Part shown: piece by piece, positions 28,801 through 34,809 of the stretch | Layout: the number at the start of each line of letters is the position of its first letter | How positions within the stretch are numbered: position 1 is the stretch's first letter | Source of the DNA: a virus | DNA length: 34,809 nucleotides | Virus record (IMG/VR): IMGVR_UViG_3300046000_001897 | Coordinates: 1 to 34,809 of that record | Reading direction: 5' to 3' (one strand) | The notes under the pieces: generated by a model | The model's input: the letters and a program-made list of their open reading frames with translations, nothing else | What the model was told of the DNA's origin: nothing | Databases searched by the model: none | Made by a program: the position numbers and the translations under genes

Positions 28801-31800
28801 TCCTTTATTCAATGATTAATAAGTCTTTGGTTAGTCCTAAATTGAACGGTGGTCCTAAACCATTGTCTTCTGTAACTCTTTGGGAAAAAGGAAAAAGAGA
28901 TCCAAATGCAGTTAATCCAGAATTAAAGTTTTATACTGAGGGCAGTCCATATATTGAGATACTGCTTCCTTATAAATATAGAAATAAGTTTAATAAGAGG
29001 AGATTCCCAACAGATGAATCAGTTTTAGAATACTTAAATAGTTCAGAGGAAGGAAAGAAAATCATCAGAGGTGTTGCCTTCCGTATTCCTTGTGATGCAC
29101 AAAATAAGATTGAAACATATAAAATAGCAGGATTTCTCCCACAGTTTATGGATGTTGTAATTGGTCCATCTGAACTTGTAACAAAATCTGGTCTAGACTT
29201 TGACTTTGATAAAGAGAACATGTATCTAAAATCTATATATGTAGATAAGAATGGTAATGTTCGTTTAGTTAAATATCTTAACTCTGAAGAAGAAACAAAA
29301 GAGTTCTTTGGTAAGGTGTTTGACGATAGGCTTGATAAGAAGAAAGTTAACAAAGCTGAGCTTCTTGATGCTTTGCAAATTCTTGATCTAGGACTTGATG
29401 ATCCAAACAATCTAGTAAATAAGTATTCAGAACTTCTTGATATTTTATTAGAGGACACTACGCCAGAAGATAGAGCTGACACCCTTGTGCAAGAACTTGA
29501 AAAGCTTGGGAATGCTGATTTACAAACTGCTTTAAGGGAAAAGTACGTAGATGATATGTACAACCGTGCTCTTGAGAATGATTACATTCAAGCTCTTGAA
29601 GACATGCTTGTTCTTCCTGACAATTTTAAGAGAAGACTTGTTCCAACAGATGATGCTGGATTAAAGAAAGAATCTGAAGATATAAATGACCTTAGAGGAA
29701 CAGGTAAGCAGAATATTAAAAATAGGTTATTAGATGGTGCATTTATGACCAGCTCTAGGCACTTCTTCTCAATGGGTAAGAAGTGGGTTGGTATTGTTGC
29801 TACAAACATTACATCACACTCTTTGTTCCAAAAGACAAAGGTGACATTAGATACATCTAGATTTAGTCAGCTTACTGATTTTGAAAAAAAGATACTTGGT
29901 GATGGTAAGATTGTTCTTCCACATAACAAAACAAAAGTTAATGGGCAAGAAAGAGTGTCACTATCTGGAACTAAAACTGCTGATGGTAATGATTTCTACA
30001 TCTCTGATAGACTTGCTGGATATGGTACAGCTGTTGTGGATATAGTTAAAGATCCGTTTATAACAGATATTGTATATTCTGATTTATTGATTAGTCCAGC
30101 CATATTCCTTGAAAGAATAGGCTCAGGAAAATATGTTTCCAAATTTTTAAACCAGCCTATTATTAGAAAATATATATCTATAATAGAATCAAAAGGAGAA
30201 AGAGGGTTATTTAATCAAGGTAATATAGATGAGGTTAGTCAATTTTTCCCAACAACAACTGGGTTAATTCGCAGTGTTGGTATAGATATAAACAATCTTG
30301 ATGGTAATATTAAAAAGTATGCTACAGGAACTCTCACTGAGGAACAGAATGCTGAACAGCACAATATACTCAAGGAGTTTATGAAATACGCTAAGATGGC
30401 TCAATATAACTTTAAGCTTACACAAGCTATAAACTATGATACATCTAGATTTAAAAACTCAAATACGTTCTCAAGAAAAAATACCAAAACAGAAATAGCT
30501 CAACAAAAAAACATATTTTGTTGTGCAGAAGATATTCTTAAAAACTCATTCATAGAGAACCAAAGAGAGCTGATTGATTTTTCAATGTCTTCTATGGGAG
30601 AGCTGATTAAAACAGAACAGGATGAGTTTACAATTATAACTGATTCAGTTATAGGCCCTTATGAAGAAGTTGAGTATATGACAGATGAAAGCTTTGAGAA
30701 AATAGCAAGCAAGGCTAAGGCAAGTTTTCTTGATTTCATTATACAAACTAGTTCTAAACTGAATGAAGAACTTGTAGAGCTTACACTAGGTGATGATTCT
30801 GTAGCAAATCAATTAGCAAGAGCTAAGAAGAAATACTCTAATATAAAGATTCTTGAGGATCTTGAGGTGGTAAGTTCTGATATAGAAGGTGGTGCAAAAA
30901 GCGTTAAGCTTAGAGTGAGAATAACTGATCCTGTTGATGAAAACATATATACAGAAAATATGAGAGAGTTGTATGACGTTGATCCTCAACTGTTTAACAA
31001 CCTTTTAAAGCTTTCCATTATACAAGGCACTTATGATTCTAGTATATCTATAAGAAACATCATTCCTCCAGAGAAGTATTCTGAATTTGTAAAGCCTATT
31101 ATTGATTCTTTGGCTCCAACATTAGATGTACAAGCTTTCTCAAAAGGAAGTTTCCAAAAGAACAACTGGAAAGATAATGATGTTGTTCCTGTTGCTAATA
31201 TAAAGTTTATGTTAGATGAGGATGTTATGCCATACGAAGACCAATATGGTAATGAGTATAGTAAATACAAATCTCCATCGTTTGTAGAAATAGAAGGGGT
31301 TGGGATTGATAGTGAGCTAGATAGAAGAATAATGCTTCTCAGTCCTAAATATAACTCTACAGACATCCAGTATGAATTTTTAAAGGTGCGTAGAGTCACT
31401 ACGGTTAATAAAAAAACTGGAGAAAAGATAGACATACAAACAGGGGTGACAATCACTGATGCAAATATTGTAAACAGGAGAAATCTAGGAGACTTTTCTG
31501 TAGATGAGGTGTATGGGTATCAGAAAATGAGAGATGGTTTAGGTAATCCTGTAACAACTTCAGATGGCAGATATGTATATAAACAAGTTAATCTATTAGG
31601 AGACGGTGCTTTTGCATCTGAACATTACACAGACAATAGGCCATCTATATACAACAATGGTTCTGTAAAGGTGGAGGATGAGATTTCTGATGGAGATGTA
31701 ATTAATTTCTACAAACCTGTAGCAAAGGCTGAAAAAGAAGTTGTACCTTCGCAACCTGTAACAGAAGCTAATAAAACAACTAGGATTATGTCTGACGCTG

Positions 31801-32192
31801 ATGTTCAAGCATATGATACTTATTTGAAAAAATCTGGTGGAATTCTTCCAAAAGAGTTCTTTACAGCAACCACTACGTTCAAAGAGTTTTATAATCCTGC
31901 AACAGGCAGGCGTGAGAAAGCTCCTCAAACTTCTAAGTGGTTATTGCAAAACAACGGATTATACAATCTTATAGATAAGGATAGTGGGGAAATATATATT
32001 ACAGATGTAGATTTGAAAACTGGAATGAAGACAGTTTCAGAACCTACACAAACTGGTATTACTACACCTTTTGGAAAACTTAAGTTGAAAGATGGTAAAG
32101 AATATCTAATCTCTGATATAAATGCTCAACTACTAGAAAGTATAGGATATAAACCTTCTGAAATTGGTAAACTATTAAAATCAATCTGTTAA
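19881..32192 (+). CDS. Giant virion-packaged RNA polymerase polyprotein (4103 aa)
   Basis: The N-terminus (about 1-510) matches crAss-like cargo proteins: ANQRYPVYERG, EREHPYR, hydrophobic stretches near 201-245 and 480-500, and GVLEEGSQFAAE. A Lys/Glu/Pro linker lies at 831-866 and a Thr/Pro/Ala linker at about 1556-1590. YHEVGE at 1763-1768 recalls a zincin helix but lacks the second His. From about 1900 onward it matches the crAss-like virion RNA polymerase: RIP at 3068-3070, GFLP, then the catalytic DFDFD with metal-binding D3106, D3108 and D3110, and a GKKWVGIVA segment with K3300-K3301 for the second double-psi barrel. The polymerase of phage phi14:2 is about 2180 residues, so this chain carries roughly 1900 extra N-terminal residues. 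It would transcribe early genes after ejection. Confidence 0.9.
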   Translation: MPIFDDELIDNVRGDGSLEGPEPVLRSSPGTNLNLNDGVVAYAPSSKRGFSLEELKQIKGTPKDKGFGQTFASAQKSELLANQRYPVYERGVDLENIYGLQQTWYQQLGNGVAKLGVNLVGTFAQSLTNIPNTISAAKEKDFAKLSGDPNGYEGTIDNWMKNVDDVLPNYMTRWEREHPYRTAIPFTRGSANWWGGKFLPNLGFMGGAVLGAVAQDVAIGYVTAGIGEIPLVASQIGKASLYLNKLFTGTNAAERVATIAMGLGKTESQILNMTKLAQLSAAAKVGSGFRYGTTIITSAMTEGGVESRDAYRQVKKDLTEQYIFDNGKEPNFAAAQEIENYATNAMNARFGVNMALLMASNTLQFGNLFKSITAAKGVTQQLGDIGKIGLVEGSLDVFEKKVAKGIAGKVWESVKPGVGNIFREGVLEEGSQFAAERGTYDYYTRKYKSDNYKSTWDDLNEVIKSTTFGMKEQFGSQEGIENMLIGGLTGLLVGKVQNIYENKKGISKDAKLGSALNIVNRFGITNTLQRQYDSTTTQAGIAKDMQEAANSGDVFRYKNFQEDAFFDFVNYRLPSGMHDVTVMQLEMLKELPKDQFEQMFQLDFNQTNKSTVNEYVDKLIDKANDIKKTSDAVNDVFRNPFKNNPKEGDVESQVEADNHDTFEKYKLDLSYYAAIAPNVHRRLTSIQQDVNNIVPSVPVNMLGQLVNDEELKSLSDLYEQKANQLNSTVTEFTSVQDKINIKNQVKALRTRSERIAMALGEGVMTDKLFQDLLNFEINGQDATKDNIIPIEQVQKLRSYGIDANRLNERKKTASDAYDKLSTKEGFEKYFEEAEEIASDKEAVAKEEEEEKKPEVKPEEKKEPTYKNKAGLEEPLEKGREYQIPKAKVASIKKIADDRWEVSYPGGVPAFYKSQEDAKLAVDDANAELGNLQKVKVLGFNEDGSIKVENLKGDIIKIQPSRLAGYERVETKEEKFSKAAGNIKRQQEELEKESGSVISTETLPRGPEGKLKEGSEYFASSTGVSEAAEDITQTSPHVIRSRVFLNNVKNFKNRNKIRTFLVTPKQLSALGLDGLLELQYNGSEIENVDNTDLGLVAQVFVEEDGSKIYFVDEKGERISEVNGQPTDMGRIVFKPMSTTSIYYNYKDEKGNPVPKYREGEKEIFQAYANSWGKERTILFNKAAFPIKLYKFKISRGVAKKNTINGEVERTQAGGTILPESKIATQQGLIVINDEGFITHQGKNIGWPKGNPAIQFADTLEFLNNNKFSRNNATSVYQVIKAFADDIMKQYNAGKEIKLNKGYITYLQNVLYYRRKGGVAKESNQFTIDTETMSLLFGGKSYKLDEIANSESEMIEQLTNTFHNLNSFTLKDNFYKPFYEYVYENGALKEVEWANYQSYLLSSKQPDGKSRGVKETPYVTNVAKPTPAVPYSFEQKYTTLLDFEFPPIEMPKAAPAAKAESGVVKVGEYDMSGKGVSNEYPSSFGPVSFTGKIVNGLPSIEVVENDTVRKVAEDSEFVQATVVPTLKNLNQFNENATDVQSVADWMQLVVESKLRELQQAPTTAATFTPTTPYGTPTGAPITTAVSTDAAKADIERRRQEELSGIRFRERNSDSANLGSKTFEAELKRMMAVRKEEGQKNIDEEYLKTLIEERHKDTKQLKSEINAKYDAELAAQEGAKPAEGFDVNDALPPSDNYMRIGVNQDDVPMTDAELEFFKKFHAEKVPGIPFEVLDNVVTTYDNEKAFGVFENGVAKFHKLAPATTPYHEVGEGIWKAFLTPEQRQLILDDEKARSGQFTDRASKKKIYYADATDQQLKERIWDDYAEFRVGKIKAKSLGQRVLAFFRSIMEFFKQFVQKPSIKEQLFKAIGAGKFKSYKVSEGVRADAPEYMRIPGLTEKQAYNFVQDMVIRAGRIMFGGSKMSIYKLDEASGEGVFDKIEEEYIRENKRQQLSDAAWVMLKKRTIESLRPIGINITDDDVTNINAEGTTGLGYAPEPFSVNWKKNSPYAIKFLAYSMPKTKPTNQQNSSSIRLPERELSDDVKGLKMAGYGRIMGTLFDKLSNTTDPKIMVNKLIELAKYDADFVRFYQYIGGIISNDKTTVSAGVDFNNFKGEDWRLFINFFQTFSLQKPEAYIQYVTGAQVYTQPANQFTAAKEIEFGWYQEIKTLSQDPTSLVVYDREAKTYKVDVDSKDKNGEFKYPTSVPKGPTAQIEFLKKIGIDFGLAAYANLKDEGVDKFSEAVGDIYAYLKKTKEIGKISGKELGINPQVATLSNLLIQATNPIQESTYPGVDGTRLQSYTQNNYSSVFENKFNSVNSLEDLIKIRPELQDVFSKNSVVLMNNGLFYNAEGERMKLFKVSYIQGELINDTNSGTTTADLTLGLRMTQEINQNLNGNYYILLPADSATEWMLNLGNYITFEEVSTGRSWNRIYKVFKGYLMDDINLALDWENRSKIKNVGNKAKELRFFKEILSTFDKEGNLIPSKTLTGINKRIEEGQSIDQIMEYVNNKDVLESINASVKTAIEENVERTKDILMSEGQITILPKFEDAAPTTYSYLKLDNKFASKRDVGLNKFNLSEEEVNNILTFARANYMIANIEFHKVLFGDPYQFKVKDGILDELKRIKSFGSPRRTTFDTPEYNASLNIEENTVAGELLDPEEIGYHLYKDYARTVTFEDVEFSTDNYPDVNEGDADSWLMDAAYKELKLKNGQWPQEAEDFHQWQMAYTRQNMPGYQYKSESLKKHDTDLLKKPEPVFVIEKLKPVVTGSKAGSTKIDLVVDKFAQLPIYYKAVQRRNLAKLYEKMWNAKADYGIMVSGRKLGAEKLQSLYDNSNEFNETPYDNFIDVPWDTLGIQVENSYDHEKDQTWGSQPSKISSMDMFSDGEEAMPGARKAYDTYVDATKRYHLNKYQQFLNKLGLEDLGNSFRLVDPTAVANTLEGELFKRQLSENVKYAIKLDENNQFPIPFEASTHYKQIKDILYSMINKSLVSPKLNGGPKPLSSVTLWEKGKRDPNAVNPELKFYTEGSPYIEILLPYKYRNKFNKRRFPTDESVLEYLNSSEEGKKIIRGVAFRIPCDAQNKIETYKIAGFLPQFMDVVIGPSELVTKSGLDFDFDKENMYLKSIYVDKNGNVRLVKYLNSEEETKEFFGKVFDDRLDKKKVNKAELLDALQILDLGLDDPNNLVNKYSELLDILLEDTTPEDRADTLVQELEKLGNADLQTALREKYVDDMYNRALENDYIQALEDMLVLPDNFKRRLVPTDDAGLKKESEDINDLRGTGKQNIKNRLLDGAFMTSSRHFFSMGKKWVGIVATNITSHSLFQKTKVTLDTSRFSQLTDFEKKILGDGKIVLPHNKTKVNGQERVSLSGTKTADGNDFYISDRLAGYGTAVVDIVKDPFITDIVYSDLLISPAIFLERIGSGKYVSKFLNQPIIRKYISIIESKGERGLFNQGNIDEVSQFFPTTTGLIRSVGIDINNLDGNIKKYATGTLTEEQNAEQHNILKEFMKYAKMAQYNFKLTQAINYDTSRFKNSNTFSRKNTKTEIAQQKNIFCCAEDILKNSFIENQRELIDFSMSSMGELIKTEQDEFTIITDSVIGPYEEVEYMTDESFEKIASKAKASFLDFIIQTSSKLNEELVELTLGDDSVANQLARAKKKYSNIKILEDLEVVSSDIEGGAKSVKLRVRITDPVDENIYTENMRELYDVDPQLFNNLLKLSIIQGTYDSSISIRNIIPPEKYSEFVKPIIDSLAPTLDVQAFSKGSFQKNNWKDNDVVPVANIKFMLDEDVMPYEDQYGNEYSKYKSPSFVEIEGVGIDSELDRRIMLLSPKYNSTDIQYEFLKVRRVTTVNKKTGEKIDIQTGVTITDANIVNRRNLGDFSVDEVYGYQKMRDGLGNPVTTSDGRYVYKQVNLLGDGAFASEHYTDNRPSIYNNGSVKVEDEISDGDVINFYKPVAKAEKEVVPSQPVTEANKTTRIMSDADVQAYDTYLKKSGGILPKEFFTATTTFKEFYNPATGRREKAPQTSKWLLQNNGLYNLIDKDSGEIYITDVDLKTGMKTVSEPTQTGITTPFGKLKLKDGKEYLISDINAQLLESIGYKPSEIGKLLKSIC

Positions 32193-32193
32193 C

Positions 32194-34809
32194 ATGGCAA
32201 CTTGTCCAAATATAAATCTTGAAAGCTGGGAGAACTTAGTAGTCGCTAGAGGTGAGGATACTGCTTACTATCTATGGGATGTTTACAATGGAAATATTCC
32301 AGAATCAGAAAGCAAATCAGAAATTATAAAGAGTGGATTAAAGTCTACAAACATTCTAAGATCTCCTAAAGCAGACCAATTCTTTGCTTCTGTAGCTAAG
32401 AATAAAATTTCTGGTGAGTTCTTTTGGAAGAAGATGCAAGCTGATCTTGGTATTCCTAAGGATCAAGTGGAGCTTCTTAAGTCATTTAATACAGAAGATC
32501 GTAATGAATTGGTTACTAACATGTTAGCTAATTATAGCTTTGCTATTGAGATTAACACTTCTTTAGATAAAACTACAGTTAATTCAGATGACTTAATGTT
32601 TGATAATGAAGGTGGTTGGGAAGCTTTTTATATAGGTGATGATAAATATTTAACATCCACATATACACCTGAATTTTATGGGGATGAAGGAAGTACTACT
32701 TATTATAAAAATAAACAAATTATTACTGAGAAAGAGTATATAAAAGCTAGAGAAGATAAATTTACTAATAAAATAAAAACGCCTTCTAAATATTATTCTA
32801 ACCTAACAGTTCCAGGAGGAACTAATTATACAGAGAATGAAATAGCTACACCAGCTATTACACCAAGTATAAAAGGACATGCTCAGTTTGCTACAGATAA
32901 AGGAATAGGTTGGTTTAGAGCTGATGATTCTGTAGTTGGTATTCAAAATAGAAAAGCATTGCCTCAAGAAATTGAAGAAATAAGAGATACTGAAGGTGCT
33001 CAAGCAGCTAAAGAATTAGAAAAAAATGGAATTCCTGATACTGGAGGAGATGTAACTAAAACTCGTAGAATACTAGAAGTACAATCTGATTTGTTTCAGA
33101 AGGGTAGGGGTAAAGAAATACTTACTGGCAAATATGAAGAAGCAAGACTTGTAAAAGGATATCCTCAATATAATTTACAAAAAGAAACTAAAGAAAATCA
33201 ATTCCTTCAACTTCTAAACCAAGGATCTAACTGGGTAACATTCTTTGTTAAATCTATCATCCAGGATTCTGCTAAGAAAGGATATGAGAAAGTGTTATTC
33301 CCTTCTGGTAATACAGCTAGTAAAGTTGAAGGACATACAACATTAGAAGAGTTTAAGAAGCAGAAAGAAGATAGGATTAACCAACTTGAAAATAAAAAAT
33401 ATGAATCTTTTCCATTAAAAAATGGAAAGTTTACAGATAGGTCAGGTTTAAAAACTTATGAAACAGCAGAAGAAGCTAATGCTTTAAGTATTAAACAAGA
33501 TTTAAATGAAATAAATCAACTTAAACAAGAACTTGAAAGAGTGGAAGGTCCAGAAGGATTTGGAGCATTAAAACCTATTTATAATTTTTATGAAAACACT
33601 GTAACAAATGTTCTCAACAAACAATATGGTAAAGAGAATGTAAAGCAAGTTACAGATGAGTATGGTAATACATGGAATGAGATAGATATTGTTCCTGAGA
33701 GAGAGCAGCAGCCTATTCTTCTACAAAAGAAAGGAACAGAAACATCAACAGCTTCTCCTGCTACAATAGCCATGTTGAAAGACTTCACCAAACGTATTGG
33801 TGTAGACATTAAACCTATGCAACAGATTGTTGTAAATGGTGTGAGACAGGATGCTAATGGTGCTGCTCTCATTATGCAGAAGCTAATACAGGTGGTAGAA
33901 GGTAAAGAAGCCTCCGCCCTTCCTGAGGAAGCTATGCACTTTGCTGTAGAAATCATAAAACAAACAAACCCAGCTCTTTATAAGAAGCTTCTTAAGGAAA
34001 TAAATAACTACACTATACTTAAGCAAGTGTTTGCTGACTATGCATCTGATCCTTCTTATCAAACAAAGGAAGGTAAGCCAGATGTAGTGAAGCTTAAAGA
34101 TGAGGCTATAGCTAAGGTGTTAGCTGAAACTGTAATTAAAAGAACAGAAGGCACTACAGAAAAACCTGAAAACCTTGAGAAAGCACTTAGTTGGTGGGAA
34201 GAAATAGTTGACTGGCTTAAGAATCTATTTGTTAAAAGTGGATTTGATAGAGCAGCAATGGATATCATATCTGGAAAAGCTATTGGTACAGCAGATGATA
34301 TTAGGGCTAGTATTGATACAGTGTTTCTTCAACAGGCTAGTGATCCTCAGACAACCATTATTAATAAGATAAGAGATGTTGCTTCTAAGATAACAAAGAA
34401 AACAGTTGTGGAAGATGGTGAAGAGGTTGAGAAGTATTTTATAGACGGTAATGTAATTAATAGAAGAGTTACCCAACTTGCTAAAGATTGGTACTCAAGA
34501 CAGCGTGATCAAAAAGATCTTACCAAAAGTGAGTATCAAACAGCACTGGATGATCTTAAAAAGGAAAAAGGTACACTAGGTCATAAATATCTTGAGCTAG
34601 CGTTTAAGATGTTTGTAGATGAAAATGGATTTGTAAGAGATGTTCCTTTAGATGAGGCTGACGCTTTATCAAAAATACCAGCTCCAGAAAGGGCTGTGTT
34701 TAATGTTCTTAGGGGTAACCTTGAAGAAAGAATTAACACTATTAATGCAGAAGGTGGTGGTAAAGTGAGATTCCTATCTGAAGTTACTATATATGATCCT
34801 AAAAGATCC
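32194..34809 (+). CDS. Second giant cargo / polyvalent-type protein (partial, N-terminal 872 aa)
   Basis: The ORF starts one base after the RNA polymerase stop and is still open at the window end, giving 872 codons. Residues 206-325 contain VPGGTNY, GIGWFRADD, RRILEVQSDLFQ (EVQSD at 295-299) and NWVTFFVKSIIQDSAKKGYEKVLFPSG. This matches a domain I recall from phage polyvalent proteins with an EIQSDW signature; its activity is unknown. Residues 575-640 carry PEEAMHFAVEIIKQTNPALYKKLL, followed by an AIAKVLAETVI helix. This is a crAss-like giant-protein domain with a zincin-like EExxH in place of HExxH. SWWEEIVDWLKNLF near 670 is amphipathic. It is probably co-packaged with the polymerase. Confidence 0.75.
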   Translation, partial: MATCPNINLESWENLVVARGEDTAYYLWDVYNGNIPESESKSEIIKSGLKSTNILRSPKADQFFASVAKNKISGEFFWKKMQADLGIPKDQVELLKSFNTEDRNELVTNMLANYSFAIEINTSLDKTTVNSDDLMFDNEGGWEAFYIGDDKYLTSTYTPEFYGDEGSTTYYKNKQIITEKEYIKAREDKFTNKIKTPSKYYSNLTVPGGTNYTENEIATPAITPSIKGHAQFATDKGIGWFRADDSVVGIQNRKALPQEIEEIRDTEGAQAAKELEKNGIPDTGGDVTKTRRILEVQSDLFQKGRGKEILTGKYEEARLVKGYPQYNLQKETKENQFLQLLNQGSNWVTFFVKSIIQDSAKKGYEKVLFPSGNTASKVEGHTTLEEFKKQKEDRINQLENKKYESFPLKNGKFTDRSGLKTYETAEEANALSIKQDLNEINQLKQELERVEGPEGFGALKPIYNFYENTVTNVLNKQYGKENVKQVTDEYGNTWNEIDIVPEREQQPILLQKKGTETSTASPATIAMLKDFTKRIGVDIKPMQQIVVNGVRQDANGAALIMQKLIQVVEGKEASALPEEAMHFAVEIIKQTNPALYKKLLKEINNYTILKQVFADYASDPSYQTKEGKPDVVKLKDEAIAKVLAETVIKRTEGTTEKPENLEKALSWWEEIVDWLKNLFVKSGFDRAAMDIISGKAIGTADDIRASIDTVFLQQASDPQTTIINKIRDVASKITKKTVVEDGEEVEKYFIDGNVINRRVTQLAKDWYSRQRDQKDLTKSEYQTALDDLKKEKGTLGHKYLELAFKMFVDENGFVRDVPLDEADALSKIPAPERAVFNVLRGNLEERINTINAEGGGKVRFLSEVTIYDPKRS

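Noticed and set aside
28970-29563. 197-residue antisense ORF opposite the RNA polymerase catalytic region
   Set aside because: It is Ser-rich and low in complexity as expected from reverse-reading the sense codons, has no recognisable domain, and lies fully inside a well-supported gene.
1-34809. Integrated prophage or host chromosomal segment
   Set aside because: No integrase, attachment-site duplication or host metabolic gene is present. All genes are phage virion type on one strand, although a window cannot exclude integration elsewhere.

Overview
This window looks like the late (virion) gene block of a crAss-like phage (Crassvirales) infecting a Bacteroidota host. The assignment rests on recognised family signatures, not on a database search. 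All genes lie on the + strand, are tightly packed and AT-rich, and have A/T-rich leaders instead of strong Shine-Dalgarno sites. Both credible promoters have the Bacteroidota form (TTG or TTTG, about 20 nt, TAnnTTTG). The decisive marker is a 4103-residue protein with the DxDxD catalytic motif and flanking segments of the crAss-like virion-packaged RNA polymerase. Nearly all genes end in TAA and two end in TAG. I see no sign of the TAG recoding known from some gut crAss-like phages. No tRNA, integrase or CRISPR array was seen.

Layout. (1) Positions 1-1905 hold the end of an upstream gene, two small Cys-containing conserved proteins, a tail-collar fibre protein and a 98-residue stub resembling a fibre N-terminus, closed by a strong intrinsic terminator. 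(2) A promoter at about 2027-2059 starts a unit made of an HTH plus metallophosphoesterase, a ring/connector structural protein, an HU/IHF-like protein, a tail adaptor protein, and the huge tail stabilisation ('muzzle') protein. (3) Around 10.0-11.7 kb the muzzle appears to be broken up. The long body ends in Thr tracts and a Cys-containing 12-residue repeat, then comes a two-domain protein with a Thr linker, then a separate gene carrying what looks like the muzzle's C-terminal domain. (4) Two cargo-type proteins follow: a zinc-ribbon/HExxH protein and a Gly-rich membrane-active one. (5) A second promoter directly upstream of 17218 starts the module for an 887-residue cargo protein, the 4103-residue RNA polymerase giant and another giant protein that runs off the window.

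How the genes fit together (inference from crAss-like phage biology). The host RNA polymerase, reading Bacteroidota-type promoters, transcribes these late genes. Tail, ring and muzzle proteins build the portal-proximal barrel. Cargo proteins and the giant RNA polymerase are packaged in the virion and ejected into the next cell, where the polymerase transcribes early genes.

Most interesting: the split muzzle with shuffled Thr-linked modules; recurrent GGWLDKY and AQxG motifs in two adjacent cargo proteins; and one intact plus two degenerate zincin-like motifs across the cargo proteins.
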